In this document: positions 1 through 13,447 of the stretch, in pieces
Layout of the letters: each line of letters opens with the position of its first letter
Numbering within the stretch: position 1 is the first letter of the stretch
NCBI GenBank assembly: GCA_907163375.1
Contig: CAJQUW010015655.1
Span: forward strand, 62,001-126,000
Length of the DNA: 64,000 nucleotides
Source: Prostheceraeus crozeri
Taxonomy: Eukaryota; Platyhelminthes; Polycladida; Euryleptidae
Direction: 5' to 3'
Notes under the pieces: generated by a model
The model's input: only the letters and a program-made list of their open reading frames with translations
Databases searched by the model: none
What the model was told of the DNA's origin: nothing
Program-made: the position numbers and the translations under genes

Positions 1-479
1 CCAATGGTCATGTGTCATGGACGTCAAGAGCCAGTCACTGCTATGCTACGGCATGCAGGATCATCGTGGGTGCTCACCAAATATGGCAGTGTGCTTTGCC
101 GATTGCATTAGATGTTCAGTTAGTCGTTGCATGATCTTGATGCGGCTGTGCTTGTAACATTATCACAAGTGGTCATGTTGCATCTTCACTTGCATGCGCA
201 TGGGTTCCTTTCAGATGCTGTATACTTATATCATTTTCAATATCGGTGATAAGTATCTTGGTGACCACTATGCTAGCATCTATGAAAGGAATGGCTCTGC
301 AATTTGATGTGTTCTCCAATACGGGGCAAGTGTGCTTTTTAATTGTGCTCAAAAGCTCTCAAATGAATTTTATTACTATTTATTAGTTGAAAGATCTTCC
401 AACCTTCCAAATAACCTCAATGATGACATGCAAATGTAAGCGAGTTTCTAAACATTGCACATCGTTTCCCTTTGTGTAG

Positions 480-677
480 CTGTAAATGGTGGATGGACGG
501 ATTGGCAGCCAACGTCCTCGTGTTCAAAGTCTTGTGGTGTAGGTCAGCAAACGTCTGTGCGGACATGTTCAAATCCTTCACCTGCCAATTCAGGCTTGGA
601 GTGCCTCAAGACGGATGGTTTCACTCGCGCCTTGAATGAATCAAGAACTCAACCTTGCACTATATCTCCTTGTCCAG
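480..677 (+). CDS. TSP1 domain exon, copy 1
   Basis: This is an internal exon of a secreted or cell-surface protein with thrombospondin type 1 repeats. A pyrimidine-rich acceptor ending TTTGTGTAG precedes it and the donor CCAG/GTAACTTC follows it. It is 198 bp (66 codons) and phase 1 at both ends, so any number of copies splices in frame, with an Ala codon formed at each junction. The translation has the WTDW motif (a C-mannosylation pattern), CSKSCGVG (matching the CxxSCG O-fucosylation pattern) and six cysteines in TSP1 spacing, ending ...QPCTISPCP. TSP1 domains usually bind matrix or adhesion partners outside the cell. The host gene cannot be named because neither end is in view. First of 15 copies. 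Confidence 0.82.
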
Positions 678-1339
678 GTAACTTCATTGATCGGTATAGC
701 TTGACAAACAATAAAATGCCAAATATCAAAATCTCCTTTTACCAGCATTTTGATTCTAAATAATTTGAAAACGTGGAAAACAGCTGTCGACAAAGTCGTT
801 CATGGATAATATCATAAGTCATCAATATGTTTCAAGAATAACAATTAGGCAGCTTTCTGCAAGGCCTTCAGTTTCAAGTGCAACATACAGTAGTCAGCAG
901 TGTACGTCTATGCAGGATGTATATTTCAATTAATGTCATCCTTGTAAATTTACGTCATTCTCATTATTGTCATTATACATGTAAGGTATTTCAAGCAGTA
1001 CGTGTAGAGGCTGGCATTGATCACAAAGAGAAAAGTACTGCTGTAACAAGACTTGATATTGACTGCTTGAGCAGCCACGTGACATTTGTTTGGTTTTCAC
1101 TGCATCAGTAACGTTGATGCTAAAGACTACATGACCTTGTTTGATGTCTCATGAGTTCCATACATGAGCAAATGGTCTTTAATGGTCCTCCTTCCAACTA
1201 ACATCTATTCATGTTGATAAAAGGGATGAGCAATGTGGGATCATGGGAGTGAGAGCACACTTGCCCGCTGAGCATGCTGCTCTCAAGCCTTGACACACTT
1301 TCCGCAACAACCAAATCAAGCTTGAGACCTTGGATGATT

Positions 1340-1600
1340 TGATCTCTTTCTTGTACCACTCAACAGAAGCACATACGCATTCAAGGAAGAAAGCGGTGCA
1401 CAACAATCGGGTCAATGCATGCTATAGAACACCAGAGAAAAAGGTTGATTTGGACAATGTGGATCAGATGATGAAGGCCTGCAACGTCAGAGCTCCAACC
1501 CTCAGATTTCGTGTGATCCATTTGTCAACATATTGGATATGCTTTGGAACATCTCCTATATCGTCACAATCAACATCTTCTATCACCAATGGTCATGTGT
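1340..1600 (+). pseudogene. Possible piggyBac-like transposase remnant in the array intron (repeated in every unit)
   Basis: In the first full unit, bases 1444-1476 read as a LDNVDQMMK-type segment. This is like the conserved GVDxVDQM motif that follows YNxTKG in piggyBac transposases. In another frame, bases 1521-1565 read FVNILDMLWNISYIV, like the following FxNLIDIAxxNSYI block. An upstream frame gives CYRTTREKG in the place of YNxTKG. The three blocks are in the right order and spacing but in different frames, so this is a decayed fragment that was copied along with each unit. The match was made by eye, and an unrelated intron sequence remains possible. Confidence 0.4.
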
Positions 1601-2064
1601 CATGGACGTCAAGAGCCAGTCACTGCTATGCTACGGCATGCAGGATCATCGTGGGTGCTCACCAAATATGGCAGTGTGCTTTGCCGATTGCATTAGATGT
1701 TCAGTTAGTCGTTGCATGATCTTGATGCGGCTGTGCTTGTAACATTATCACAAGTGGTCATGTTGCATCTTCACTTGCATGCGCATGGGTTCCTTTCAGA
1801 TGCTGTATACTTATATCATTTTCAATATCGGTGATAAGTATCTTGGTGACCACTATGCTAGCATCTATGAAAGGAATGGCTCTGCAATTTGATGTGTTCT
1901 CCAATACGGGGCAAGTGTGCTTTTTAATTGTGCTCAAAAGCTCTCAAATGAATTTTATTACTATTTATTAGTTGAAAGATCTTCCAACCTTCCAAATAAC
2001 CTCAATGATGACATGCAAATGTAAGCGAGTTTCTAAACATTGCACATCGTTTCCCTTTGTGTAG

Positions 2065-2262
2065 CTGTAAATGGTGGATGGACGGATTGGCAGCCAACGT
2101 CCTCGTGTTCAAAGTCTTGTGGTGTAGGTCAGCAAACGTCTGTGCGGACATGTTCAAATCCTTCACCTGCCAATTCAGGCTTGGAATGCCTCAAGACGGA
2201 TGGTTTCACTCGCGCCTTGAATGAATCAAGAACTCAACCTTGCACTATATCTCCTTGTCCAG
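2065..2262 (+). CDS. TSP1 domain exon, copy 2
   Basis: The 198-bp exon is open, with the same acceptor and donor and phase 1-1 as copy 1. It differs from copy 1 by a synonymous change in the LEC codon region (GAA for GAG). It lies 1585 bp downstream of copy 1. Confidence 0.82.
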
Positions 2263-3650
2263 GTAACTTCATTGATCGGTATAGCTTGACAAACAATAAA
2301 ATGCCAAATATCAAAATCTCCTTTTACCAGCATGTTGATTCTAAATAATTTGAAAACGTGGAAAACAGCTGTCGACAAAGTCGTTCATGGATAATATCAT
2401 AAGTCATCAATATGTTTCAAGAATAACAATTAGGCAGCTTTCTGCAAGGCCTTCAGTTTCAAGTGCAACATACAGTAGTCAGCAGTGTACGTCTATGCAG
2501 GATGTATATTTCAATTAATGTCATCCTTGTAAATTTACGTCATTCTCATTATTGTCATTATACATGTAAGGTATTTCAAGCAGTACGTGTAGAGGCTGGC
2601 ATTGATCACAAAGAGAAAAGTACTGCTGTAACAAGACTTGATATTGACTGCTTGAGCAGCCACGTGACATTTGTTTGGTTTTCACTGCATCAGTAACGTT
2701 GATGCTAAAGACTACATGACCTTGTTTGATGTCTCATGAGTTCCATACATGAGCAAATGGTCTTTAATGGTCCTCCTTCCAACTAACATCTATTCATGTT
2801 GATAAAAGGGATGAGCAATGTGGGATCATGGGAGTGAGAGCACACTTGCCCGCTGAGCATGCTGCTCTCAAGCCTTGACACACTTTCCGCAACAACCAAA
2901 TCAAGCTTGACAGCTTGGATGATTTGATCTCTTTCTTGTACCACTCAACAGAAGCACATACGCATTCAAGGAAGAAAGCGGTGCACAACAATCGGGTCAA
3001 TGCATGCTATAGAACGACCAGAGAAAAAGGTTGGTTTGGACAATGTGGATCAGATGATGAAGGCCTGCAACGTCAGAGCTCCAACCCTCAGATTTCGTGT
3101 GATCCATTTGTCAACATATTGGATATGCTTTGGAACATCTCCTATATCGTCACAATCAACATCTTCTATCACCAATGGTCATGTGTCATGGACGTCAAGA
3201 GCCAGTCACTGCTATGCTACGGCATGCAGGATCATCGTGGGTGCTCACCAAATATGGCAGTGTGCTTTGCCGATTGCATTAGATGTTCAGTTAGTCGTTG
3301 CATGATCTTGATGCGGCTGTGCTTGTAACATTATCACAAGTGGTCATGTTGCATCTTCACTTGCATGCGCATGGGTTCCTTTCAGATGCTGTATACATAT
3401 ATCATTTTCAATATCGGTGATAAGTATCTTGGTGACCACTATGCTAGCATCTATGAAAGGAATGGCTCTGCAATTTGATGTGTTCTCCAATACGGGGCAA
3501 GTGTGCTTTTTAATTGTGCTCAAAAGCTCTCAAATGAATTTTATTACTATTTATTAGTTGAAAGATCTTCCAACCTTCCAAATAACCTCAATGATGACAT
3601 GCAAATGTAAGCGAGTTTCTAAACATTGCACATCGTTTCCCTTTGTGTAG

Positions 3651-3848
3651 CTGTAAATGGTGGATGGACGGATTGGCAGCCAACGTCCTCGTGTTCAAAA
3701 TCTTGTGGTGTAGGTCAGCAAACGTCTGTGCGGACATGTTCAAATCCTTCACCTGCCAATTCAGGCTTGGAATGCCTCAAGACGGATGGTTTCACTCGCG
3801 CCTTGAATGAATCAAGAACTCAACCTTGCACTATATCTCCTTGTCCAG
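3651..3848 (+). CDS. TSP1 domain exon, copy 3
   Basis: The 198-bp exon is open, with acceptor and donor intact. A synonymous AAA replaces AAG in the CSKSCG motif, so the protein is unchanged. The six cysteines and the WTDW motif are present. Confidence 0.82.
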
Positions 3849-5249
3849 GTAACTTCATTGATCGGTATAGCTTGACAAACAATAAAATGCCAAATATCAA
3901 AATCTCCTTTTACCAGCATGTTGATTCTAAATAATTTGAAAACGTGGAAAACAGCTGTCGACAAAGTCGTTCATGGATAATATCATAAGTCATCAATATG
4001 TTTCAAGAATAACAATTAGGCAGCTTTCTGCAAGGCCTTCAGTTTCAATTGCAACATACAGTAGTCAGCAGTGTACGTCTATGCAGGATGTATATTTCAA
4101 TTAATGTCATCCTTGTAAATTTACGTCATTCTCATTATTGTCATTATACATGTAAGGTATTTCAAGCAGTACGTGTAGAGGCTATGGGCATTGATCACAA
4201 AGAGAAAAGTACTGCTGTAACAAGACTTGATATTGACTGCTTGAGCAGCCACGTGACATTTGTTTGGTTTTCACTGCATCAGTAACGTTGATGCTAAAGA
4301 CTACATGACCTTGTTTGATATCTCATGAGTTCCATACATGAGCAAATGGTCTTTAATGGTCCTCCTTCCAACTAACATCTATTCATGTTGATAAAAGGGA
4401 TGAGCAATGTGGGATCATGTGAGTGAGAGCACACTTGCCCGCTGAGCATGCTGCTCTCAAGCCTTGACACACTTTCCGCAACAACCAAATCAAGCTTGAG
4501 ACCTTGGATGATTTGATCTCTTTCTTGTACCACTCAACAGAAGCACATACGCATTCAAGGAAGAAAGCGGTGCACAACAATCGGGTCAATGCATGCTATA
4601 GAACGACCAGAGAAAAAGGTTGGTTTTGGACAATGTGGATCAGATGATGAAGGCCTGCAACGTCAGAGCTCCAACCCTCAGATTTCGTGTGATCCATTTG
4701 TCAACATATTGGATATGCTTTGGAACATCTCCTATATCGTCACAATCAACATCTTCTATCACCAATGGTCATGTGTCATGGACGTCAAGAGCCAGTCACT
4801 GCTATGCTACGGCATGCAGGATCATCGTGGGTGCTCACCAAATATGGCAGTGTGCTTTGCCGATTGCATTAGATGTTCAGTTAGTCGTTGCATGATCTTG
4901 ATACGGCTGTGCTTGTAACATTATCACAAGTGGTCATGTTGCAAGAAAGCTATCTTCACTTGCATGCGCATGGGTTCCTTTCAGATGCTGTATACTTATA
5001 TCATTTTCAATATCGGTGATAAGTATCTTGGTGACCACTATGCTAGCATCTATGAAAGGAATGGCTCTGCAATTTGATGTGTTCTCCAATACGGGGCAAG
5101 TGTGCTTTTTAATTGTGCTCAAAAGCTCTCAAATGAATTTTATTACTATTTATTAGTTGAAAGATCTTCCAACCTTCCAAATAACCTCAATGATGACATG
5201 CAAATGTAAGCGAGTTTCTAAACATTGCACATCGTTTCCCTTTGTGTAG

Positions 5250-5447
5250 CTGTAAATGGTGGATGGACGGATTGGCAGCCAACGTCCTCGTGTTCAAAGT
5301 CTTGTGGTGTAGGTCAGCAAACGTCTGTGCGGACATGTTCAAATCCTTCACCTGCCAATTCAGGCTTGGAATGCCTCAAGACGGATGGTTTCACTCGCGC
5401 CTTGAATGAATCAAGAACTCAACCTTGCACTATATCTCCTTGTCCAG
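5250..5447 (+). CDS. TSP1 domain exon, copy 4
   Basis: The 198-bp exon is open, with consensus splice sites and all six cysteines. The preceding intron carries a short (about 11-13 bp) insertion near 4945, which makes this unit slightly longer than its neighbours. Confidence 0.82.
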
Positions 5448-6830
5448 GTAACTTCATTGATCGGTATAGCTTGACAAACAATAAAATGCCAAATATCAAA
5501 ATCTCCTTTTACCAGCATGTTGATTCTAAATAATTTGAAAACGTGGAAAACAGCTGTCGACAAAGTCGTTCATGGATAATATCCATAAGTCATCAATATG
5601 TTTCAAGAATAACAATTAGGCAGCTTTCTGCAAGGCCTTCAGTTTGAAGTGCAACATACAGTAGTCAGCAGTGTACGTCTATGCAGGATGTATATTTCAA
5701 TTAATGTCATCCTTGTAAATTTACGTCATTCTCATTATTGTCATTATAAGGTATTTCAAGCAGTACGTGTAGAGGCTGGCATTGATCACAAAGAGAAAAG
5801 TACTGCTGTAACAAGACTTGATATTGACTGCTTGAGCAGCCACGTGACATTTGTTTGGTTTTCACTGCATCAGTAACGTTGATGCTAAAGACTACATGAC
5901 CTTGTTTGATGTCTCATGAGTTCCATACATGAGCAAATGGTCTTTAATGGTCCTCCTTCCAACTAACATCTATTCATGTTGATAAAAGGGATGAGCAATG
6001 TGGGATCATGGGAGTGAGAGCACACTTGCCCGCTGAGCATGCTGCTCTCAAGCCTTGACACACTTTCCGCAACAACCAAATCAAGCTTGAGACCTTGGAT
6101 GATTTGATCTCTTTCTTGTACCACTCAACAGAAGCACATACGCATTCAAGGAAGAAAGCGGTGCACAACAATCGGGTCAATGCATGCTATAGAACGACCA
6201 GAGAAAAAGGTTGGTTTGGACAATGTGGATCAGATGATGAAGGCCTGCAACGTCAGAGCTCCAACCCTCAGATTTCGTGTGATCCATTTGTCAACATATT
6301 GGATATGCTTTGGAACATCTCCTATATCGTCACAATCAACATCTTCTATCACCAATGGTCATGTGTCATGGACGTCAAGAGCCAGTCACTGCTATGCTAC
6401 GGCATGCAGGATCATCGTGGGTGCTCACCAAATATGGCAGTGTGCTTTGCCGATTGCATTAGATGTTCAGTTAGTCGTTGCATGATCTTGATGCGGCTGT
6501 GCTTGTAACATTATCACAAGTGGTCATGTTGCATCTTCACTTGCATGCGCATGGGTTCCTTTCAGATGCTGTATACTTATATCATTTTCAATATCGGTGA
6601 TAAGTATCTTGGTGACCACTATGCTAGCATCTATGAAAGGAATGGCTCTGCAATTTGATGTGTTCTCCAATACGGGGCAAGTGTGCTTTTTAATTGTGCT
6701 CAAAAGCTCTCAAATGAATTTTATTACTATTTATTAGTTGAAAGATCTTCCAACCTTCCAAATAACCTCAATGATGACATGCAAATGTAAGCGAGTTTCT
6801 AAACATTGCACATCGTTTCCCTTTGTGTAG

Positions 6831-7029
6831 CTGTAAATGGTGGATGGACGGATTGGCAGCCAACGTCCTCGTGTTCAAAGTCTTGTGGTGTAGGTCAGCA
6901 AACGTCTGTGCGGGACATGTTCAAATCCTTCACCTGCCAATTCAGGCTTGGAATGCCTCAAGACGGATGGTTTCACTCGCGCCTTGAATGAATCAAGAAC
7001 TCAACCTTGCACTATATCTCCTTGTCCAG
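6831..7029 (+). pseudogene. TSP1 domain exon, copy 5 (frameshifted as assembled)
   Basis: The splice sites match the other copies, but the exon is 199 bp. One extra G after TGTGCGG shifts the frame just before the third cysteine. As it stands the copy cannot join the tandem protein in frame. It is otherwise identical to open copies, so a sequencing error in the assembly is as likely as a true frameshift. Confidence 0.75.
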
Positions 7030-8449
7030 GTAACTTCATTGATCGGTATAGCTTGACAAACAATAAAATGCCAAATATCAAAATCTCCTTTTACCAGCAT
7101 TTTGATTCTAAATAATTTGAAAACGTGGAAAACAGCTGTCGACAAAGTCGTTCATGGATAATATCATAAGTCATCAATATGTTTCAAGAATAACAATTAG
7201 GCAGCTTTCTGCAAGGCCTTCAGTTCCAAGTGCAACATACAGTAGTCAGCAGTGTACGTCTATGCAGGATGTATATTTCAATTAATGTCATCCTTGTAAA
7301 TTTACGTCATTCTCATTATTGTCATTATACATGTAAGGTATTTCAAGCAGTACGTGTAGAGGCTGGCATTGATCACAAGGAGAAAAAGTACTGCTGTAAC
7401 AAGACTTGATATTGACTGCTTGAGCAGCCACGTGACATTTGTTTGGTTTTCACTGCATCAGTAACGTTGATGCTAAAGACTACATGACCTTGTTTGATGT
7501 CTCATGAGTTCCATACATGAGCAAATGGTCTTTAATGGTCCTCCTTCCAACTAACATCTATTCATGTTGATAAAAGGGATGAGCAATGTGGGATCATGTG
7601 AGTGAGAGCACACTTGCCCGCTGAGCATGCTGCTCTCAAGCCTTGACACACTTTCCGCAACAACCAAATCAAGCTTGAGACCTTGGATGATTTGATCTCT
7701 TTCTTGTACCACTCAACAGAAGCACATACGCATTCAAGGAAGAAAGCGGTGCACAACAATCGGGTCAATGCATGCTATAGAACGACCAGAGAAAAAGGTT
7801 GGTTTGGACAATGTGGATCAGATGATGAAGGCCTGCAACGTCAGAGCTCCAACCCTCAGATTTCGTGTGATCCATTTGTCAACATATTGGATATGCTTTG
7901 GAACATCTCCTATATCGTCACAATCAACATCTTCTATCACCAATGGTCATGTGTCATGGACGTCAAGAGCCAGTCACTGCTATGCTACGGCATGCAGGAT
8001 CATCGTGGGTGCTCACCAAATATGGCAGTGTGCTTTGCCGATTGCATTAGATGTTCAGTTAGTCGTTGCATGATCTTGATGCGGCTGTGCTTGTAACATT
8101 ATCACAAGTGGTCATGTTGCATCTTCACTTGCATGCGCATGGGTTCCTTTCAGATGCTGTATACTTATATCATTTTCAATATCGGTGATAAGTATCATTA
8201 TCATTAATAATTATATCATTTAATATATCGGTGACCACTATGCTAGCATCTATGAAAGGAATGGCTCTGCAATTTGATGTGTTCTCCAATACGGGGCAAG
8301 TGTGCTTTTTAATTGTGCTCAAAAGCTCTCAAATGAATTTTATTACTATTTATTAGTTGAAAGATCTTCCAACCTTCCAAATAACCTCAATGATGACATG
8401 CAAATGTAAGCGAGTTTCTAAACATTGCACATCGTTTCCCTTTGTGTAG

Positions 8450-8648
8450 CTGTAAATGGTGGATGGACGGATTGGCAGCCAACGTCCTCGTGTTCAAAGT
8501 CTTGTGGTGTAGGTCAGCAAACGTCTGTGCGGACATGTTCAAATCCTTCACCTGCCAATTCCAGGCTTGGAGTGCCTCAAGACGGATGGTTTCACTCGCG
8601 CCTTGAATGAATCAAGAACTCAACCTTGCACTATATCTCCTTGTCCAG
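8450..8648 (+). pseudogene. TSP1 domain exon, copy 6 (frameshifted as assembled)
   Basis: The exon is 199 bp with intact splice sites. An extra C in the stretch CAATTCCAGG shifts the frame after the third cysteine. The intron before it carries a ~31-bp AT-rich insertion near 8200 that is shared with the units before copies 11 and 13. Confidence 0.75.
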
Positions 8649-10039
8649 GTAACTTCATTGATCGGTATAGCTTGACAAACAATAAAATGCCAAATATCAA
8701 AATCTCCTTTTACCAGCATGTTGATTCTAAATAATTTGAAAACGTGGAAAACAGCTGTCGACAAAGTCGTTCATGGATAATATCATAAGTCATCAATATG
8801 TTTCAAGAATAACAATTAGGCAGCTTTCTGCAAGGCCTTCAGTTTCAAGTGCAACATACAGTAGTCAGCAGTGTACGTCTATGCAGGATGTATATTTCAA
8901 TTAATGTCATCCTTGTAAATTTACGTCATTCTCATTATTGTCATTATACATGTAAGGTATTTCAAGCAGTACGTGTAGAGGCTGGCATTGATCACAAAGA
9001 GAAAAGTACTGCATGTAACAAGACTTGATATTGACTGCTTGAGCAGCCACGTGACATTTGTTTGGTTTTCACTGCATCAGTAACGTTGATGCTAAAGACT
9101 ACATGACCTTGTTTGATGTCTCATGAGTTCCATACATGAGCAAATGGTCTTTAATGGTCCTCCTTCCAACTAACATCTATTCATGTTGATAAAAGGGATG
9201 AGCAATGTGGGATCATGGGAGTGAGAGCACACTTGCCCGCTGAGCATGCTGCTCTCAAGCCTTGACACACTTTCCGCAACAACCAAATCAAGCTTGAGAC
9301 CTTGGATGATTTGATCTCTTTCTTGTACCACTCAACAGAAGCACATACGCATTCAAGGAAGAAAGCGGTGCACAACAATCGGGTCAATGCATGCTATAGA
9401 ACGACCAGAGAAAAAGGTTGATTTGGACAATGTGGATCAGATGATGAAGGCCTGCAACGTCAGAGCTCCAACCCTCAGATTTCGTGTGATCCATTTGTCA
9501 ACATATTGGATATGCTTTGGAACATCTCCTATATCGTCACAATCAACATCTTCTATCACCAATGGTCATGTGTCATGGACGTCAAGAGCCAGTCACTGCT
9601 ATGCTACGGCATGCAGGAATCATCGTGGGTGCTCACCAAATATGGCAGTGTGCTTTGCCGATTGCATTAGATGTTCAGTTAGTCGTTGCATGATCTTGAT
9701 GCGGCTGTGCTTGTAACATTATCACAAGTGGTCATGTTGCATCTTCACTTGCATGCGCATGGGTTCCTTTCAGATGCTGTATACTTATATCATTTTCAAT
9801 ATCGGTGATAAGTATCTTGGTGACCACTATGCTAGCATCTATGAAAGGAATGGCTCTGCAATTTGATGTGTTCTCCAATACGGGGCAAGTGTGCTTTTTA
9901 ATTGTGCTCAAAAGCTCTCAAATGAATTTTATTACTATTTATTAGTTGAAAGATCTTCCAACCTTCCAAATAACCTCAATGATGACATGCAAATGTAAGC
10001 GAGTTTCTAAACATTGCAACATCGTTTCCCTTTGTGTAG

Positions 10040-10237
10040 CTGTAAATGGTGGATGGACGGATTGGCAGCCAACGTCCTCGTGTTCAAAGTCTTGTGGTGT
10101 AGGTCAGCAAACGTCTGTGCGGACATGTTCAAATCCTTCACCTGCCAATTCAGGCTTGGAATGCCTCAAGACGGATGGTTTCACTCGCGCCTTGAATGAA
10201 TCAAGAACTCAACCTTGCACTATATCTTCTTGTCCAG
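10040..10237 (+). CDS. TSP1 domain exon, copy 7
   Basis: The 198-bp exon is open with intact splice sites. It carries one of the few amino-acid differences among clean copies: Pro to Ser just before the last cysteine (ISSCP for ISPCP). The six cysteines are kept. Confidence 0.82.
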
Positions 10238-11625
10238 GTAACTTCATTGATCGGTATAGCTTGACAAACGATAAAATGCCAAATATCAAAATCTCCTTTT
10301 ACCAGCATGTTGATTCTAAATAATGTGACAACGTGGAAAACAGCTGTCGACAAAGTCGTTCATGGATAATATCATAAGTCATCAATATGTTTCAAGAATA
10401 ACAATTAGGCAGCTTTCTGCAAGGCCTTCAGTTTCAAGTGCAACATACAGTAGTCAGCAGTGTACGTCTATGCAGGATGTATATTTCAATTAATGTCATC
10501 CTTGTAAATTTACGTCATTCTCATTATTGTCATTATACATGTAAGGTATTTCAAGCAGTACGTGTAGAGGCTGGCATTGATCACAAAGAGAAAAGTACTG
10601 CTGTAACAAGACTTGATATTGACTGCTTGAGCAGCCACGTGACATTTGTTTGGTTTTCACTGCATCAGTAACGTTGATGCTAAAGACTACATGACCTTGT
10701 TTGATGTCTCATGAGTTCCATACATGAGCAAATGGTCTTTAATGGTCCTCCTTCCAACTAACATCTATTCATGTTGATAAAAGGGATGAGCAATGTGGGA
10801 TCATGGGAGTGAGAGCACACTTGCCCGCTGAGCATGCTGCTCTCAAGCCTTGACACACTTTCCGCAACAACCAAATCAAGCTTGAGACCTTGGATGATTT
10901 GATCTCTTTCTTGTACCACTCAACAGAAGCACATACGCATTCAAGGAAGAAAGCGGTGCACAACAATCGGGTCAATGCATGCTATAGAACGACCAGAGAA
11001 AAAGGTTGATTTGGACAATGTAGATCAGATGATGAAGGCCTGCAACGTCAGAGCTCCAACCCTCAGATTTCGTGTGATCCATTTGTCAACATATTGGATA
11101 TGCTTTGGAACATCTCCTATATCGTCACAATCAACATCTTCTATCACCAATGGTCATGTGTCATGGACGTCAAGAGCCAGTCACTGCTATGCTACGGCAT
11201 GCAGGATCATCGTGGGTGCTCACCAAATATGGCAGTGTGCTTTGCCGATTGCATTAGATGTTCAGTTAGTCGTTGCATGATCTTGATGCGGCTGTGCTTG
11301 TAACATTATCACAAGTGGTCATGTTGCATCTTCACTTGCATGCGCATGGGTTCCTTTCAGATACTGTATACTTATATCATTTTCAATATCGGTGATAAGT
11401 ATCTTGGTGACCACTATGCTAGCATCTATGAAAGGAATGGCTCTGCAATTTGATGTGTTCTCCAATACGGGGCAAGTGTGCTTTTTAATTGTGCTCAAAA
11501 GCTCTCAAATGAATTTTATTACTATTTATTAGTTGAAAGATCTTCCAACCTTCCAAATAACCTCAATGATGACATGCAATTGTAAGCGAGTTTCTAAACA
11601 TTGCACATCGTTTCCCTTTGTGTAG

Positions 11626-11823
11626 CTGTAAATGGTGGATGGACGGATTGGCAGCCAACGTCCTCGTGTTCAAAGTCTTGTGGTGTAGGTCAGCAAACGT
11701 CTGTGCGGACATGTTCAAATCCTTCACCTGCCAATTCAGGCTTGGAGTGCCTCAAGACGGATGGTTTCACTCGCGCCTTGAATGAATCAAGAACTCAACC
11801 TTGCACTATATCTCCTTGTCCAG
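11626..11823 (+). CDS. TSP1 domain exon, copy 8
   Basis: The 198-bp exon is open with intact splice sites and the standard TSP1 sequence. Small indels begin to appear in the intron just after it, at the left edge of the error-rich part of the array. Confidence 0.8.
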
Positions 11824-13246
11824 GTAACTTCATTGATCGTATAGCTTGACAAACAATAAAATGCCAAATATCAAAATCTCCTTTACCAGCATTTTGATTC
11901 TAAATAATTTGAAAATCAAACGCGTGGAAAACAGCTGTCGACAAAGTCGTTCATGGATAATATCATAAGTCATCAATATGTTTCAAGAATAACAATTAGG
12001 CAGCTTTCTGCAAGGCCTTCAGTTTCAAGTGCAACATACAGTAGTCAGCAGTGTACGTCTATGCAGGATGTATATTTCAATTAATGTCATCCTTGTAAAT
12101 TTACGTCATTCTCATTATTGTCATTATACATGTAAGGTATTTCAAGCAGTACGTGTAGAGCTGGCATTGATCACAAAGAGAAAAGTACTGCTGTAACAAG
12201 ACTTGATATTGACTGCTTGAGCAGCCACGTGACATTTGTTTGGTTTTCACTTGCATCAGTAAACGTGGATGCTAAAGACTACATGACCTTGTTTGATGTC
12301 TCATGAGTTCCATACATAGCAAATGGTCTTTAATGGTCCTCCTTCCAACTAACATCTATTCATGTTGATAAAAGGGATGAGCAATGTGGGATCATGGAGT
12401 GAGAGCACACTTGCCCGCTGAGCATGCTGCTCTCAAGCCTTGACACACTTTCCGCAACAACCAAATCAAATTCAGCTTGAGACCCTTGGATGATTTGATC
12501 TCTTTTCTTGTACCACTCAACAGAAGCACATACGCATATCAAGGAAGAAAGCGGTGACACAACAATCGGGTCAATGCATGCTATAGAACGACCAGAGAAA
12601 AGGTTGATTTGGACAATGTGGATCAGATGATGAAGGGGGCCTGCAACGTCAGAGCTCCAATCCCTCAGATTTCGTGTGATCACATTTGTCAACATTATTG
12701 GATATGCTTGTGGAACACTCTCCTATATCGGTCACAATCATACATCTTCTATCACCAAAATGGTCATGTGTCATGGAGCGTCAAGAGCCAGTCACTGCTA
12801 TGCTACAGGCATGCAGGATCATCGGTGGGTGCTCACCAAATATGGCAGTGTGCTTTGCCGATTGCATTAGATGTTCAGTTAGTCGTTGCATGATCTTGAT
12901 GCGGCTGTGCTTGTAACATTATCACAAGTGGTCATGTTGCATCTTCACTTGCATGCGCATGGGTTCCTTTCAGCGATGCTGTTATACTTATAGTCATTTT
13001 CAATATCGGTGATAAGTTAGGCTTGGTGACCACTATGCTAGCATCTATGAAAGGAAATGGCTCTGCAATTTGATGTGTTCTCCAATACGGGGCAAGTGTG
13101 CTTTTTAATTGTGCTCAAAAGCTCTCAAAATGAATTTTATTACTATTTATTAGTTGAAAGATCTTCCAACCTTCCAAATAACCTCAATGATGACATGCAA
13201 ATGTAAGCGAGTTTCTAAACATTGCACATCGTTTCCCTTTGTGTAG

Positions 13247-13447
13247 CTGTAAATGGTGGATGGACGGATTGGCAGCCAACGTCCTCGTGTTCAAAGGTCT
13301 TGTGGTGTAGGTCAGCAAACGTCTGTGCGGACATGTTCAAATCCTTCACCTGCCATTCAGGCTTGGAATGCCTCAAGACGGATGGTTTCACTCGCGCCTT
13401 GATGAATCAAGAACTCATACCTTGCACTATATCTCCTTTGTGTCCAG
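13247..13447 (+). pseudogene. TSP1 domain exon, copy 9 (several indels)
   Basis: The acceptor and donor can be recognised. The exon is 201 bp with several single-base insertions and deletions, so the TSP1 frame is lost in the middle even though the total length is a multiple of three. It lies inside the error-rich segment, and the indels are probably read errors rather than decay. Confidence 0.65.

Noticed and set aside
878-1111. 77-codon frame repeated in many array units (+ strand)
   Set aside because: It is preserved only because the units are nearly identical at the DNA level. It shows no domain, no splice context and no codon-level constraint that I could see.
1209-1415. 68-codon minus-strand frame repeated in many units
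   Set aside because: It is the opposite strand of the intron and, in part, of the possible piggyBac remnant, with no recognisable motif.
2915-3328. Cys-rich 137-codon frame as a second exon of the TSP1 gene
   Set aside because: It overlaps the possible piggyBac remnant. The cysteines follow no known domain spacing, and suitable splice sites were not seen.
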